Origin: Marinilactibacillus piezotolerans
GTDB taxonomy: Bacteria > Bacillota > Bacilli > Lactobacillales > Carnobacteriaceae_A
Length of the DNA: 61,909 nucleotides
NCBI RefSeq assembly: GCF_900114235.1
Contig: NZ_FOSJ01000010.1
Coordinates: 1-61,909 of the forward strand
Direction of reading: 5' to 3'
The notes beneath the pieces were generated by a model, which saw nothing but the letters and a program-made list of their open reading frames with translations, ran no database searches and had not been told where the DNA came from. The position numbers were made by a program, and so were the translations under genes. Positions 25,888 through 34,609 of this stretch are shown piece after piece (within the stretch, counting starts at the first letter, position 1; each line of letters starts with the position of its first letter).

Positions 25888-27192
25888 ATGAAAGTAGTTA
25901 TCATAGGGGGGGGATCAAGTTACACCCCGGAAATAATAGAGGGTTTAATATTAAGACAGGATGAATTTCCTGTAGATTTCATAACACTAGTAGATATTGA
26001 GAGCGGGAAGGAAAAGCTTGAAATTGTTGGTCAGCTAGCTAAGAGAATGATAGAAAAAGCAGGAGTATCCATTGAACTGTCATGGACTTTAGATAGAAGA
26101 GAAGCGCTAGATGGTGCAGATTTTGTTTCTACCCAGATTCGTGTTGGAGGACTCAAAGCAAGAGAGAAAGATGAACGAATCCCTTTGAGTCATGGTTTGA
26201 TAGGTCAGGAAACAAACGGTGCTGGAGGAATTTTCAAAGCTTTTAGAACGATACCAGTATTATTGGATCTGGCAAAAGATGTCAGTGAAATTTGTCCAGA
26301 TGCATGGATCATCAACTTTACAAATCCTGCTGGAATAGTGACTGAGGCGTTGCTGAAACACGGAGTGCATAAGAGAGTGATTGGTGTATGTAATATTCCA
26401 TATAACATGACTCAGTCAGCAGCTGAGATATTAAAGGAAGATCCAAATAATGTACGAATTGAATTTATTGGAATGAATCACTTTGTTTTCGGTTCTAAAG
26501 TGTTGGTCAACGGAGAAGATAAATTAAGTAAAATAATTGAAGCATTAGTTAATCAATCTGTAGACTTCTCTCCAGCTAACATAGTAAGTTCCGGATGGTC
26601 AGAAACATTTTTGAGAGCAATGAATATGCTGCCTAATCCGTATCATCAATATTATTATCAGAATGAATCTACATTAAAGAAAGATTTAAAAGCCTATCAA
26701 GATAACGGAACAAGGGCAGAACAAGTACAAGTTATTGAAGAAGAACTTTTTAATGAATATAAAAATCCTCAGTTAGATATAAAACCAGAAGCATTGGAAA
26801 AGCGCGGAGGAGCCTATTATAGTGATGTTGCCTGTAGTTTAATGTCATCAATTTATAATAATAGTCAGAATATTATGACTGTAAATACTTTAAATAATGG
26901 TGCAATTGTTGATTTAGCTGAAGATTCCGTTATAGAAGTAAACTGCCTAATTACTAAAGAAGGTCCGGTTCCATTAACAGTTGGACGTTTGCCACAGCAA
27001 ATTAAAGCTGATATTTTAATGATGAAAGCTTTTGAAGAACAGGCTATCAAAGCGAGCATTTCTGGAGATTACCGTGATGCTTATCTTGCATTTGTTATGA
27101 ATCCATTAATCAAAGATGAAAAGAAAGCAAAAGTTATTTTAGACGAATTACTTAATGCACATAAGGAATACTTGCCTCAATTCGATCTATAA
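25888..27192 (+). CDS. Glycoside hydrolase family 4, 6-phospho-beta-glucosidase-like
   Basis: NAD+- and metal-dependent phospho-glycosidase of family GH4 (LicH/CelF group). N-terminal Rossmann motif VVIIGGGSSYTPE, metal-ligand regions VCNIPYN and GMNHFVFG, and the conserved IGQETNGAGG stretch are all visible. The ATG at 25888 gives MKVVIIGGGSS with AAAGGAG upstream; earlier in-frame starts lack ribosome spacing. About 434 aa, full length. It heads the plus-strand part of the locus; with the ChbG-like deacetylase nearby, phosphorylated chitobiose is a possible substrate besides cellobiose. Confidence 0.9.
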   Translation: MKVVIIGGGSSYTPEIIEGLILRQDEFPVDFITLVDIESGKEKLEIVGQLAKRMIEKAGVSIELSWTLDRREALDGADFVSTQIRVGGLKAREKDERIPLSHGLIGQETNGAGGIFKAFRTIPVLLDLAKDVSEICPDAWIINFTNPAGIVTEALLKHGVHKRVIGVCNIPYNMTQSAAEILKEDPNNVRIEFIGMNHFVFGSKVLVNGEDKLSKIIEALVNQSVDFSPANIVSSGWSETFLRAMNMLPNPYHQYYYQNESTLKKDLKAYQDNGTRAEQVQVIEEELFNEYKNPQLDIKPEALEKRGGAYYSDVACSLMSSIYNNSQNIMTVNTLNNGAIVDLAEDSVIEVNCLITKEGPVPLTVGRLPQQIKADILMMKAFEEQAIKASISGDYRDAYLAFVMNPLIKDEKKAKVILDELLNAHKEYLPQFDL

Positions 27193-27403
27193 GTTAATCA
27201 GTATATTAAAGCCACGTTAAATTAATTTGGGTCAACTCAATAAAGATTGAGACTGAGTCATTTACAAAATAATGTATGCCTTTTCAAGGGAGGAGGGTTT
27301 ATTCGAAAAGATAGAAATATTGTTATTTCAAGTATTGGTTTAGTAAAGAATGTGTTTGAGTCATTTTATTGTTTATTCTAAAAAAATAATTGGAGGGAAT
27401 TAT

Positions 27404-28828
27404 ATGGATGCTTTAACAGCTTGGTTAGAGAAATACATTCTTCCGATCGCCGGGAGAATCGGAGCACAGAAACATCTAGTTGCTTTGCGAGATGCTTTTA
27501 TTGGAACACTTCCTGCTACAATGGCTGGTTCTGTGGCTGTTATGCTAAATGCTATTTTGAGAGATCTTCCACCTCAATTTTTTGAAGGATACGATGGAAA
27601 TTCGATTCCAGTTATCAGTCAGATTATTGCAATCAATGGGTATGTCTGGAACGGTACACTGGCAGTAGCCGGATTGATTTTCGTCTTTTCTTGGGGATAT
27701 AATCTCGCCAGAGCCTATGGGGTTAATGAACTTGCTGGAGGAATAGTGGCTACGGCTTCTTCAATTGCCGGTATCACATTTTCTTTTGCAGGAGAAATTA
27801 CTGGATTGAACCTGGACCAGTCAACAATTGATGCTATTAATATCAATGAAGCAGGCTGGACTGCAACAGCGACAGGAATATCAGCTACCGGGTGGGGCTG
27901 GCTGCCACTAAACAACTTGGATAGTAACTTTTTCTTTACAGCAATGATTATTGGATTTGTATCCACCGTTATTTATGCTAAATTAATGCTTGCAAATATT
28001 ACAATTAAACTTCCTGACACAGTACCACCGGCTGTATCAAAAGCATTTGCTTCAATCATTCCAGCCACCGTTGCTATATATGCAGTAAGTATTTTTTATT
28101 GGGTCTTTTCACTTATTTTCCCAGGAATGACATTCTTGGCATGGCTGCAGGAAACGATTGCACTCCCACTATTAGGTCTGTCTCAAGGGTTTGGAGCTGT
28201 AATTTTAGCAACATTGTTTGTACAAATATTCTGGTTCTTTGGTATTCATGGACCCAATGTACTAGCCCCTATTTTAGAAGGTGTTTTTGGTGTTGCACAG
28301 CTTGAAAATGTAAACCTTTTCCAAGAAGGCGGAGCAGAATTAGTTATAGCAGAAGGGTATAATTGGGTTCGTGGTTCCTTTGATGCTTATGCATGGTTTG
28401 GAGGATCTGGTGGTACGATTGTGTTGATTATAGCATTGCTGCTATTCTCTAAACGATCTGATTATAAAACAGTCGGAAAATTATCAGTGGGTCCTGGTAT
28501 TTTTAATATTAATGAACCATTAATGTTTGGGCTACCGATTGTTTTGAATCCTATTATGTTTATACCATTTCTACTCGCTCCGGTTGTATCAGTTTCGATT
28601 GGATACTTTGCTACGATCTGGGGATTAGTTAATCCAGTTTCTCAACAAGTAGCATGGGTTACCCCACCGTTTTTGTTGTCGTTCCTAGCTACAGGTGCTG
28701 ACTGGAGAGCGCCAATTGTTACGTTAGTCGCCTTTGTTGCTTCATTCTTAATTTGGATACCATTTGTCATAGCAGCAAATAAAATGGATCCAGCATTAGG
28801 AGAAGAAGAAATGAAGAAAGCAGAGTAA
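27404..28828 (+). CDS. PTS cellobiose-family EIIC permease
   Basis: Third lactose/cellobiose-family EIIC of the window. Contains NEPLMFGLP (near 370) and TGADWRA, with about ten transmembrane segments. The ATG at 27404 has GGAGGG upstream; the longer frame from 27350 is unsupported. About 474 aa, slightly longer than usual because of extra loop sequence near 130-165. No EIIA or EIIB gene follows, so it must borrow subunits from elsewhere. A hairpin ends or attenuates the transcript 9 nt after its stop. Confidence 0.9.
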   Translation: MDALTAWLEKYILPIAGRIGAQKHLVALRDAFIGTLPATMAGSVAVMLNAILRDLPPQFFEGYDGNSIPVISQIIAINGYVWNGTLAVAGLIFVFSWGYNLARAYGVNELAGGIVATASSIAGITFSFAGEITGLNLDQSTIDAININEAGWTATATGISATGWGWLPLNNLDSNFFFTAMIIGFVSTVIYAKLMLANITIKLPDTVPPAVSKAFASIIPATVAIYAVSIFYWVFSLIFPGMTFLAWLQETIALPLLGLSQGFGAVILATLFVQIFWFFGIHGPNVLAPILEGVFGVAQLENVNLFQEGGAELVIAEGYNWVRGSFDAYAWFGGSGGTIVLIIALLLFSKRSDYKTVGKLSVGPGIFNINEPLMFGLPIVLNPIMFIPFLLAPVVSVSIGYFATIWGLVNPVSQQVAWVTPPFLLSFLATGADWRAPIVTLVAFVASFLIWIPFVIAANKMDPALGEEEMKKAE

Positions 28829-28836
28829 AAAATGAA

Positions 28837-28886
28837 TAACGGCTGATTCATCTCTTCATGTAAGAGCAACTCAGCCGTTAAATTTT
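28837..28886 (+). terminator. Terminator or attenuator between EIIC and small genes
   Basis: Stem TAACGGCTGA / TCAGCCGTTA (28837-28846 and 28871-28880), with an inner TCTT/AAGA pairing, followed by AATTTTATAA. The weak T-tract and the close downstream genes suggest partial read-through. Confidence 0.65.
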
Positions 28887-28908
28887 ATAAATAAAGGAGT
28901 ATTGTAAT

Positions 28909-29130
28909 ATGATTAAAGTTAATTCAGCATTGCAGCAAGATAAGATTATCGATCTTTTGAATAATCTTAATGATGAAAATATACATTTTACTTACCATGA
29001 AAAAGAAGGTATTTCACTTTTATTTGAAACGAATGCAGATGATTTAGAAAAAGCTGCTAAAATAGCAAAATCTGCTATAAAAAATCAAAGTTGGGGTTCA
29101 ATTCTATATTTTCAGGTGGTTTCAGTTTGA
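28909..29130 (+). CDS. Small conserved-looking protein in PTS locus, unknown
   Basis: 73-aa soluble protein, predicted alpha/beta (IHFTYHEKEGISLLFETNAD then a helix and SILYFQVVSV). AAAGGAG lies 8 nt before the ATG. It is the first of a run of four small genes behind the EIIC. Fold suggests a small regulatory or binding protein, but no family is recognised. Confidence 0.7.
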   Translation: MIKVNSALQQDKIIDLLNNLNDENIHFTYHEKEGISLLFETNADDLEKAAKIAKSAIKNQSWGSILYFQVVSV

Positions 29131-29152
29131 GCTAAAAGAAAGGATGCTCGTC

Positions 29153-29326
29153 ATGTCAAAAAACGGACTATTTTTATTGAGTATCGGTTGTCTACTATTA
29201 CTATTCAGTGTAAATACTGTTACGGCAGTTTATGATATTTTAAGTTTGGTAACTGCTTTGACATTAATAATGTCAGGCATAATCATAACGATTAAAGGAA
29301 AGAATCCTAAACGAAGCAGGGGATAA
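29153..29326 (+). CDS. Small two-helix membrane protein, unknown
   Basis: About 57 aa with two hydrophobic stretches (LFLLSIGCLLLLFSVN and LSLVTALTLIMSGIIIT) and a basic C-terminal tail. The ATG at 29153 (MSKNGLF) is preferred because AAAGAAAGG lies about 9 nt upstream; ATG 29144 is directly on that site. It ends 1 nt before the DUF3284 gene. Possibly a partner of the EIIC. Function unknown. Confidence 0.6.
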   Translation: MSKNGLFLLSIGCLLLLFSVNTVTAVYDILSLVTALTLIMSGIIITIKGKNPKRSRG

Positions 29327-29327
29327 A

Positions 29328-29738
29328 ATGGAAATATACAGAGAAATGAATATATCAGCTGAGCAGTTATTCACTACGATTACTCGTTCTGTTTTATACG
29401 ATATAAAAACACAAACGGGTAAAAGTCCTTCTACGGAGCAAATGATTGGATTTGAATACATTAAAACTTTCAGCAAAAATAGTCGAGCGAACATTAAGAT
29501 AGAAGAATTCAGAATAAATGAAGCTTATCATTACAGGACTCAGACGAACAAAAATGATTTTCTTGTTAAATATGACATTCTGCCTTTGTCAAAGGATAAA
29601 TGTAAAATACACTATACGGAGGAAGTAGAGTCAATTGGACAAATGCAGAAACTGAATGATGCACTTGTCGGTACACTATTGAACTATTTTAGAAAGAAAC
29701 GTCTCATGCAAATGTTGCAGAGTATAGAACAAACCTAA
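29328..29738 (+). CDS. DUF3284-like protein of beta-glycoside PTS loci
   Basis: 136-aa soluble protein resembling DUF3284, a family frequently embedded in cellobiose/beta-glucoside PTS clusters of Lactobacillales. Predicted START-like alpha/beta fold with an amphipathic C-terminal helix (LLNYFRKKRLMQML). It begins 1 nt after the small membrane gene. Family assignment is from memory of sequence and context; no biochemical role is known to me. Confidence 0.7.
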   Translation: MEIYREMNISAEQLFTTITRSVLYDIKTQTGKSPSTEQMIGFEYIKTFSKNSRANIKIEEFRINEAYHYRTQTNKNDFLVKYDILPLSKDKCKIHYTEEVESIGQMQKLNDALVGTLLNYFRKKRLMQMLQSIEQT

Positions 29739-29775
29739 AAGAATTCGGATTGTATCAATTAACGGAGGTCAGAGA

Positions 29776-30669
29776 ATGGTTAAAAGATTACTCAGTTGCT
29801 ACGCAAGTGACTTTAAAAAGATGGATAAATATGATTTAAAAGCGTCCATCAAGGCAAGCGAAGGCAGAACAATTTTATCTGAGAATATTGTGAGTACATC
29901 AGTATCACATGGATTGACCAACAGCGAAGTAGCTAAAGCATTCGGAGCAGATTTGATTTTATTGAACGGGTTAGATTTAATGGAGCCCAAAATAGAGGGT
30001 ATAGATCATGAAGAACAACCAATACAATATTTGAAAAAACTCGTTGGCAGACCCATTGGTGTCAATTTAGAACCAGTGGATGAATCAGCAAAAATGTCTG
30101 AAAATAAGCTGGACATATCTAAAGGTAGACAAGCATTTAAAGAAACTTTTGAGAAAGCTAATGAATTAGGTTTTGATTTTATCTGTTTAACTGGCAATCC
30201 AGGAACCGGTGTAAGTAATAAAGAAATCATCAAAGCATTAAAAGTCGCAAAAGAAAAGTTCACTGGATTGATTATAGCTGGTAAAATGCATGGTGCTGGT
30301 GTTAATGAACCAGTTGTTGATTTAAATGCTATAAAAGATTTTATCATGAATGGTGCAGATATTATCTTGCTTCCAGCTATAGGCACAGTGCCTGGTGTTA
30401 CAACGAGTATGGTAATGAAAGCTGTTCAGTTAGCTAAACAACATGATGTTTTAACTCTCTCTGCAATCGGGACAAGTCAAGAAACTTCAGCACCTTCAAC
30501 AATAAGAGAAATTGCTCTTCAAAATAAAATAGCTGGGGTAGATATTCAACACATTGGAGATGCGGGAAGTGGAGGAGTAGCACCGTATCAAAATCTACTC
30601 GAGATGTCACGAACGATTAGAGGAGACCGACATACTATTGCACGAATAGCAGGATCAAACGAAAGATAA
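29776..30669 (+). CDS. DUF7916-like TIM-barrel protein (often called PEP phosphonomutase-like)
   Basis: 297-aa protein starting RLLSCYASDFKKMDKYDLKA, with TIM-barrel-like repeating strand motifs: LILLNGLDL, RPIGVNLEPVD, GFDFICLTGNPGTGVSN, IIAGKMHGAG, GADIILLPAIGTVPG, VDIQHIGDAGSGG. These proteins recur next to beta-glycoside PTS genes in Firmicutes and are sometimes annotated PEP phosphonomutase or DUF7916. The glycine-rich phosphate-binding-like loops suggest a phosphorylated ligand. ACGGAGG ribosome site. Activity unknown; an enzyme acting on the deacetylated or cleaved sugar phosphate is conceivable. Confidence 0.7.
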   Translation: MVKRLLSCYASDFKKMDKYDLKASIKASEGRTILSENIVSTSVSHGLTNSEVAKAFGADLILLNGLDLMEPKIEGIDHEEQPIQYLKKLVGRPIGVNLEPVDESAKMSENKLDISKGRQAFKETFEKANELGFDFICLTGNPGTGVSNKEIIKALKVAKEKFTGLIIAGKMHGAGVNEPVVDLNAIKDFIMNGADIILLPAIGTVPGVTTSMVMKAVQLAKQHDVLTLSAIGTSQETSAPSTIREIALQNKIAGVDIQHIGDAGSGGVAPYQNLLEMSRTIRGDRHTIARIAGSNER

Positions 30670-30730
30670 TGATAGGGAAATTTATCAATGAAGAGGTACA
30701 ACTAGACAGTAAGGTTGTATGTATAATAAG

Positions 30731-30785
30731 AATGCATTAAATTCTCCGTAATTACCTTTCCATGCGGATAATTTAGTGCATTTTT
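30731..30785 (+). terminator. Terminator ending the GH4-PTS locus
   Basis: AATGCA-TTAAATT arm (30731-) pairs with AATTTAGTGCATT, closing over an inner TCCG/CGGA stem, followed by TTTT at about 30782-30785. It is the only strong hairpin after the DUF7916-like gene. Confidence 0.75.
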
Positions 30786-30800
30786 GATTATATTAGAGTT

Positions 30801-31112
30801 CAGTTTGAGTATAAAGAGTTACTCACTTACAACTCAACTTAATATCAAATTCCAGTTAGCACATAACGAGTCCTTTGCTTATAACTTGATTCAATACCAG
30901 ATTTCAGTTAGTACATAAAGGACCATTATCTTTCAACTCATTTTGAAATCAAATTTCAGTTAGTACATAGTGAGTCCTTCAGTTACAACTCAACTTAATA
31001 TCAAATTCCAGTTAGTACATAAAGAGCCATTATCTTTCAGCTCACTTTGAAATCGAATTGTAGTTGGTATATAAATACGCCTCTAACTACAACTCAACTT
31101 AACATCAGAATA
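30801..31112. repeat. Tandem array of a 52-bp intergenic repeat (array 1, six units)
   Basis: Units begin CAGTTWG at 30801, 30853, 30905, 30957, 31009 and (degenerate, TAGTTGG) 31061, exactly 52 bp apart. A typical unit starts CAGTTAGTACATAAAG and contains ACTCAACTT in the middle. Units at 30905 and 31009 resemble each other, as do those at 30801 and 30957, giving a higher-order 104-bp period. A second array of the same family lies at 40694. No ORF spans it. Confidence 0.85.
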
Positions 31113-31243
31113 ATGTTTCAGCTTTTTATTTCTTTTTATAGTAAATAAAGCTAGCTCATCTTCAGTTAGCTCAATTTCTGTTATTCGAATGCTTTACTTA
31201 CTGTGTTATACTAATTGAAAATGGATGGACAAGGGGTAATGGA

Positions 31244-32581
31244 ATGAAAGTTGTTATTATAGGTGCTTCTTTTGCTGGTGTAGCTGCAGCTTTAGAGGTA
31301 CGAAATAAACATCTCGATGCAGAAATTATATTGCTGGAAAAAAAGTCAGCTTTAGGTTACATTCCAAACGGCCTGCATCTTTATTGGGAAAAAAGAATTG
31401 ATAATTTAGAATCAGCTTATTTCATTACAAAAGAAGAGTTGGAAAATCAAAATATCCACTGTAATTTAAAGTCATCAGTAGAAAAAATTGATACAGTGAA
31501 AAAAGAAGTTCATTATCTCTGTGATGAACAAGAAGAAACAATTACTTATGATAAACTGATTATCGCAACAGGTTCGAGTCAATTGTCGCAAAAAATCAGC
31601 GGCAGTGATGGAGAGCATGTTTTAAAATACAAAGGTCGCTATGAAGCAGAAGCTGCTATAGAAAAAGTCGAATCGAGCGAAAGTGTTACGATTATTGGAG
31701 GCGGCCAAGTAGGCGTAGAAGCAGCTGATTTGTTAAACAAACAGCAAAAGCAAGTTACACTCATTGAAAGTATGGATTATGTGTTATTCAAATATTTTGA
31801 TAAAGATATGATTCAGCCATTGCAAAAGAAAATGCTCGCTGATGGTATTAATTTGCGTTTGCAGCAAACAGTTTCTTCTATAGAAGAAACTGACAATCAA
31901 CAGGTAAGGATTCAATTAAAAAAGGAAACAGTTAAGAGTGATGCTGTTGTTTTAGGCGTCAATGTTAGACCTGACCTCCACTTTTTAGATGAACACGTTC
32001 AACTTCACATGGATCAGACCATTGCAGTTGATCGCTATATGCGAACATCCGCGGAAGATGTCTTTGCCGTCGGGGACTGTATCCAACTGAATTTTGGAGA
32101 AGAAAGTGAGATGGTCTATATTCCACTCGTAAACAATGCTGTACGGAGTGGAATCGTAGCAGCTGCCAATCTTAACCAGCCAAAAGTACCATTTAAAGGT
32201 TCGTTACGGACTATTGGTACTTCGGCATTTGGCTACTACATTGCTAGTACTGGTATGACTGAAGCAGAAAGTTTATTTACGAATCAAACGATTAAAACTT
32301 CTCGTCAAGAAATGTGTTTAACTAGTTTACCAGACGCTAGTACGGTGATGATGAAATGGATTTATGATGCAGACAGTCATATTCTGCTGGGAGCACAAAT
32401 GCTTTCAAACGCTAATATTTTAGAAAAAATCAATACGCTTGCATTAGCTATTCAAACCAAGCAGACGCTAGAAGATTTGCAACAGAAAGATTATTTCTTT
32501 CATCCTTCCTTTTCTCCAATGATTTCAACGACTAATTTCGTTCCCTGGCAAGAAATGAGGGATGATGTAAATGAAAATTGA
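31244..32581 (+). CDS. FAD-dependent pyridine nucleotide-disulfide oxidoreductase, NADH-oxidase-like without redox Cys
   Basis: Flavoprotein of the NADH oxidase/peroxidase/CoA-disulfide reductase group: FAD motif VVIIGASFAG (3-12), NADH motif TIIGGGQVGVEAAD (~150), second FAD motif VFAVGDC (~280), C-terminal dimerisation domain. The active-site cysteine of the family (position ~42 in SCGxxLYL) is replaced by Asn42 in YIPNGLHLYW. A cysteine-free enzyme might form peroxide or act as a sensor or reductase rather than make water (inference). 445 aa, complete. It overlaps the next regulator gene by 11 nt, so both are co-translated. Confidence 0.85.
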   Translation: MKVVIIGASFAGVAAALEVRNKHLDAEIILLEKKSALGYIPNGLHLYWEKRIDNLESAYFITKEELENQNIHCNLKSSVEKIDTVKKEVHYLCDEQEETITYDKLIIATGSSQLSQKISGSDGEHVLKYKGRYEAEAAIEKVESSESVTIIGGGQVGVEAADLLNKQQKQVTLIESMDYVLFKYFDKDMIQPLQKKMLADGINLRLQQTVSSIEETDNQQVRIQLKKETVKSDAVVLGVNVRPDLHFLDEHVQLHMDQTIAVDRYMRTSAEDVFAVGDCIQLNFGEESEMVYIPLVNNAVRSGIVAAANLNQPKVPFKGSLRTIGTSAFGYYIASTGMTEAESLFTNQTIKTSRQEMCLTSLPDASTVMMKWIYDADSHILLGAQMLSNANILEKINTLALAIQTKQTLEDLQQKDYFFHPSFSPMISTTNFVPWQEMRDDVNEN

Positions 32582-34040
32582 ACACTTTCTTGAAAAAAAT
32601 GAAATTAGAGAAGTTACGATTTTTAAACAGCTCATTTTAAACGGTGGTAGGCTTTCTTATATGGATATGCTGGATTATTTAAAAGTTGCTAAAGCGTCAC
32701 TGGACAATGATCTAGACTCTATCTCAGCTCGAATAGGATCTCTATCTGAACAAGTGAACATTTATTATGATGGACAAACCATCTCTTTAAAAATGGATGA
32801 TGACTATTCTTTACAGCAGATTTATCATCTTTATTTGAGTCAGTCGGTAAAAGTAAAGTTAATCAATTTTCTATTCAAATATCAAGAATTCTCAATTATG
32901 CAGCTGACAGAAGAGCTAGCCATCAGCGACTCTTCTTTATTTCGTAAGATTAAAGAACTCAACAGCTATTTGAAAGAATTTGGGATTAAAATTCGTAATG
33001 GACAGCTCCATGGAGAAGAATTGCAGATTCGATATTTTTATTTTCAGTTTTATAATTATATTGAAAATAAGGAAGTCTTTACTGATTTACATTCTGATAA
33101 ACAAATCACTCAAGCAGTACAAGCTGTAGAAAATTTTCTGAAAGTCACCATTGAACCTGAAAATAGACAACGTTTGGCAATCTGGATGATTATCAGCAAA
33201 AATCGCGTCAATTGCAAAGACAAGAAATACCAGCATTTGCATAAACAGATGCAAACATATTTAGAAGATCCGTTATACCAGAAAATTCGTATTATGGTTT
33301 TACGCTATTTTAGCCGGTATTCGATTGAAGTCGATGAGGAAGAAGCTATGTTGCATTTTGCATTTTTACTGGCTTTTTCAATACTGACGGAACATGAATT
33401 TCACGAATATACGCTGATGCGCGATCGTCGGGCTCCCATTGCTTCATTAGATACTTACATTGTAGAAACCATTATTATTCACTACAAATTCCGTAGATTA
33501 CCTTATATGCTGGAACGTGATATGTTTTATCACCTTTCACATATTCATACAAAGCTATATTTTTTCAAAGGGGATATTGAAGTCTACGAATATGAAGAAA
33601 TGTTAGCTAAGGAAAAACAGTTTACAGGTAGAAATCTAGTATCATTTGCTCATACATTGTTGACTACTACTACCGATAAATTCATGATCATAGAAGACAA
33701 AGAGAATAGCTTATTGAAGATGGAACTACTGAAGTACATCAGTTTACTAGCTATCGTTACTTTTAAGATGACGACTATCGTACAAATCGGTATTGACTTA
33801 AAGATGGAAACTATTTATACCGAAACACTCAATCAGATGCTGATGCTTAATATGCGTCATATAAATGGTATTAAGGTAGAAACTTATCAACCCGATAAAG
33901 AGTATGACCTAATTCTAACTAATGAAAGGCCAAGTCAGAAGGTTCAATACGGTGATGCCAAAGTATATGTCCTTTCAGAAATCTTATCATCTTTTGATCT
34001 GAAAAATATCCAGTCGATTATTCAAGAACTGAATTCATAG
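32571..34040 (+). CDS. Mga-like/PRD-type transcriptional regulator
   Basis: 489-aa regulator with an Mga-type N-terminal winged helix (YMDMLDYLKVAKASLDNDLD, ~30-50), a second HTH (~110-140, ISDSSLFRKIKELNSYL), a PRD-like helical middle and a C-terminal EIIB-like end. GAGGGATG precedes the ATG. The overlap with the flavoprotein gene suggests that the regulator responds to redox or NADH status, or controls that enzyme. Its last codons and terminator are duplicated at 36010-36080. Confidence 0.8.
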   Translation: MKIEHFLEKNEIREVTIFKQLILNGGRLSYMDMLDYLKVAKASLDNDLDSISARIGSLSEQVNIYYDGQTISLKMDDDYSLQQIYHLYLSQSVKVKLINFLFKYQEFSIMQLTEELAISDSSLFRKIKELNSYLKEFGIKIRNGQLHGEELQIRYFYFQFYNYIENKEVFTDLHSDKQITQAVQAVENFLKVTIEPENRQRLAIWMIISKNRVNCKDKKYQHLHKQMQTYLEDPLYQKIRIMVLRYFSRYSIEVDEEEAMLHFAFLLAFSILTEHEFHEYTLMRDRRAPIASLDTYIVETIIIHYKFRRLPYMLERDMFYHLSHIHTKLYFFKGDIEVYEYEEMLAKEKQFTGRNLVSFAHTLLTTTTDKFMIIEDKENSLLKMELLKYISLLAIVTFKMTTIVQIGIDLKMETIYTETLNQMLMLNMRHINGIKVETYQPDKEYDLILTNERPSQKVQYGDAKVYVLSEILSSFDLKNIQSIIQELNS

Positions 34041-34088
34041 AACAAGCCTGCAGGGAACAAACTGAGCTTGTTCTTTTTTAGTTAAAAA
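34017..34088 (+). repeat. Direct repeat copy 1 (mga 3' end plus terminator)
   Basis: About 72 bp, from ATTATTCAAGAACTGAATTC in the last codons of the Mga-like gene through its terminator to GTTAAAAA. It is nearly identical to 36010-36080, differing by one indel (GCC/GC) and one base (AAACTG/ATACTG). The two copies bracket a 1.9-kb cassette. Confidence 0.85.
34039..34079 (+). terminator. Terminator of the flavoprotein/Mga-like operon
   Basis: Stem GAACAAGC (34040-34047) with GCTTGTTC (34066-34073) and a run of six T. It lies directly after the stop codon. Confidence 0.8.
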
Positions 34089-34609
34089 ATTTTAAATTGT
34101 ATAGCAAATGATCATTGTCACGTAACCAGACAGAAGTTTTTTGTATCAAATAATTTTTATAATAGTTAATAATAAAATTTAGAGATTGATGGATTTCAGT
34201 TTATACTAAATATTTGTCTTTTATTAAGAATGGAATCAGTGAAAGAATGAACTTAAAATAGCAAAATAGTTAAAAATAAATTCAAAACTAGTAGGGAGTT
34301 AAAAAATAAGAATTTAATCTTTAAGGTTACCAAAATTAAACACTTCTGGAAAATAACTAATTAGTAAGTAATTATTGTAACGACAGTTGTTTTACAATAG
34401 GAATAAAATTAAAAATATATTTTTACGCATACCTTTAGATACTTATAAATTATTTACCTTCACAATTTGGTATAATCCTTATGTAGATTACAAGTAGATG
34501 ATACTAAGAGATTAGAGTTAAGTATAAATGTTTTTTTCACATTCAATCAATTGAGTAATAATATTTTTTGATTTCCGAAGTAAATAATTATTGATGAAGG
34601 GAGTAATAC
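34089..34609. other. AT-rich leader of the nucleotidyltransferase cassette
   Basis: About 520 nt, very AT-rich, with no ORF above ~30 codons that looks coding. It probably holds the promoter for the 34610 gene (AAGGGAG ribosome site at 34599-34605). Nothing else recognised. Confidence 0.4.

Noticed and set aside
27193-27403. Leader of EIIC as riboswitch or antiterminator target
   Set aside because: Only a weak CTCAAT/ATTGAG hairpin; no recognisable aptamer or RAT-like element, and no T-run.
30801-31112. Regular 52-bp array considered as a CRISPR
   Set aside because: Units are similar along their whole length, without constant repeats alternating with unique spacers, and no cas gene is in the window.
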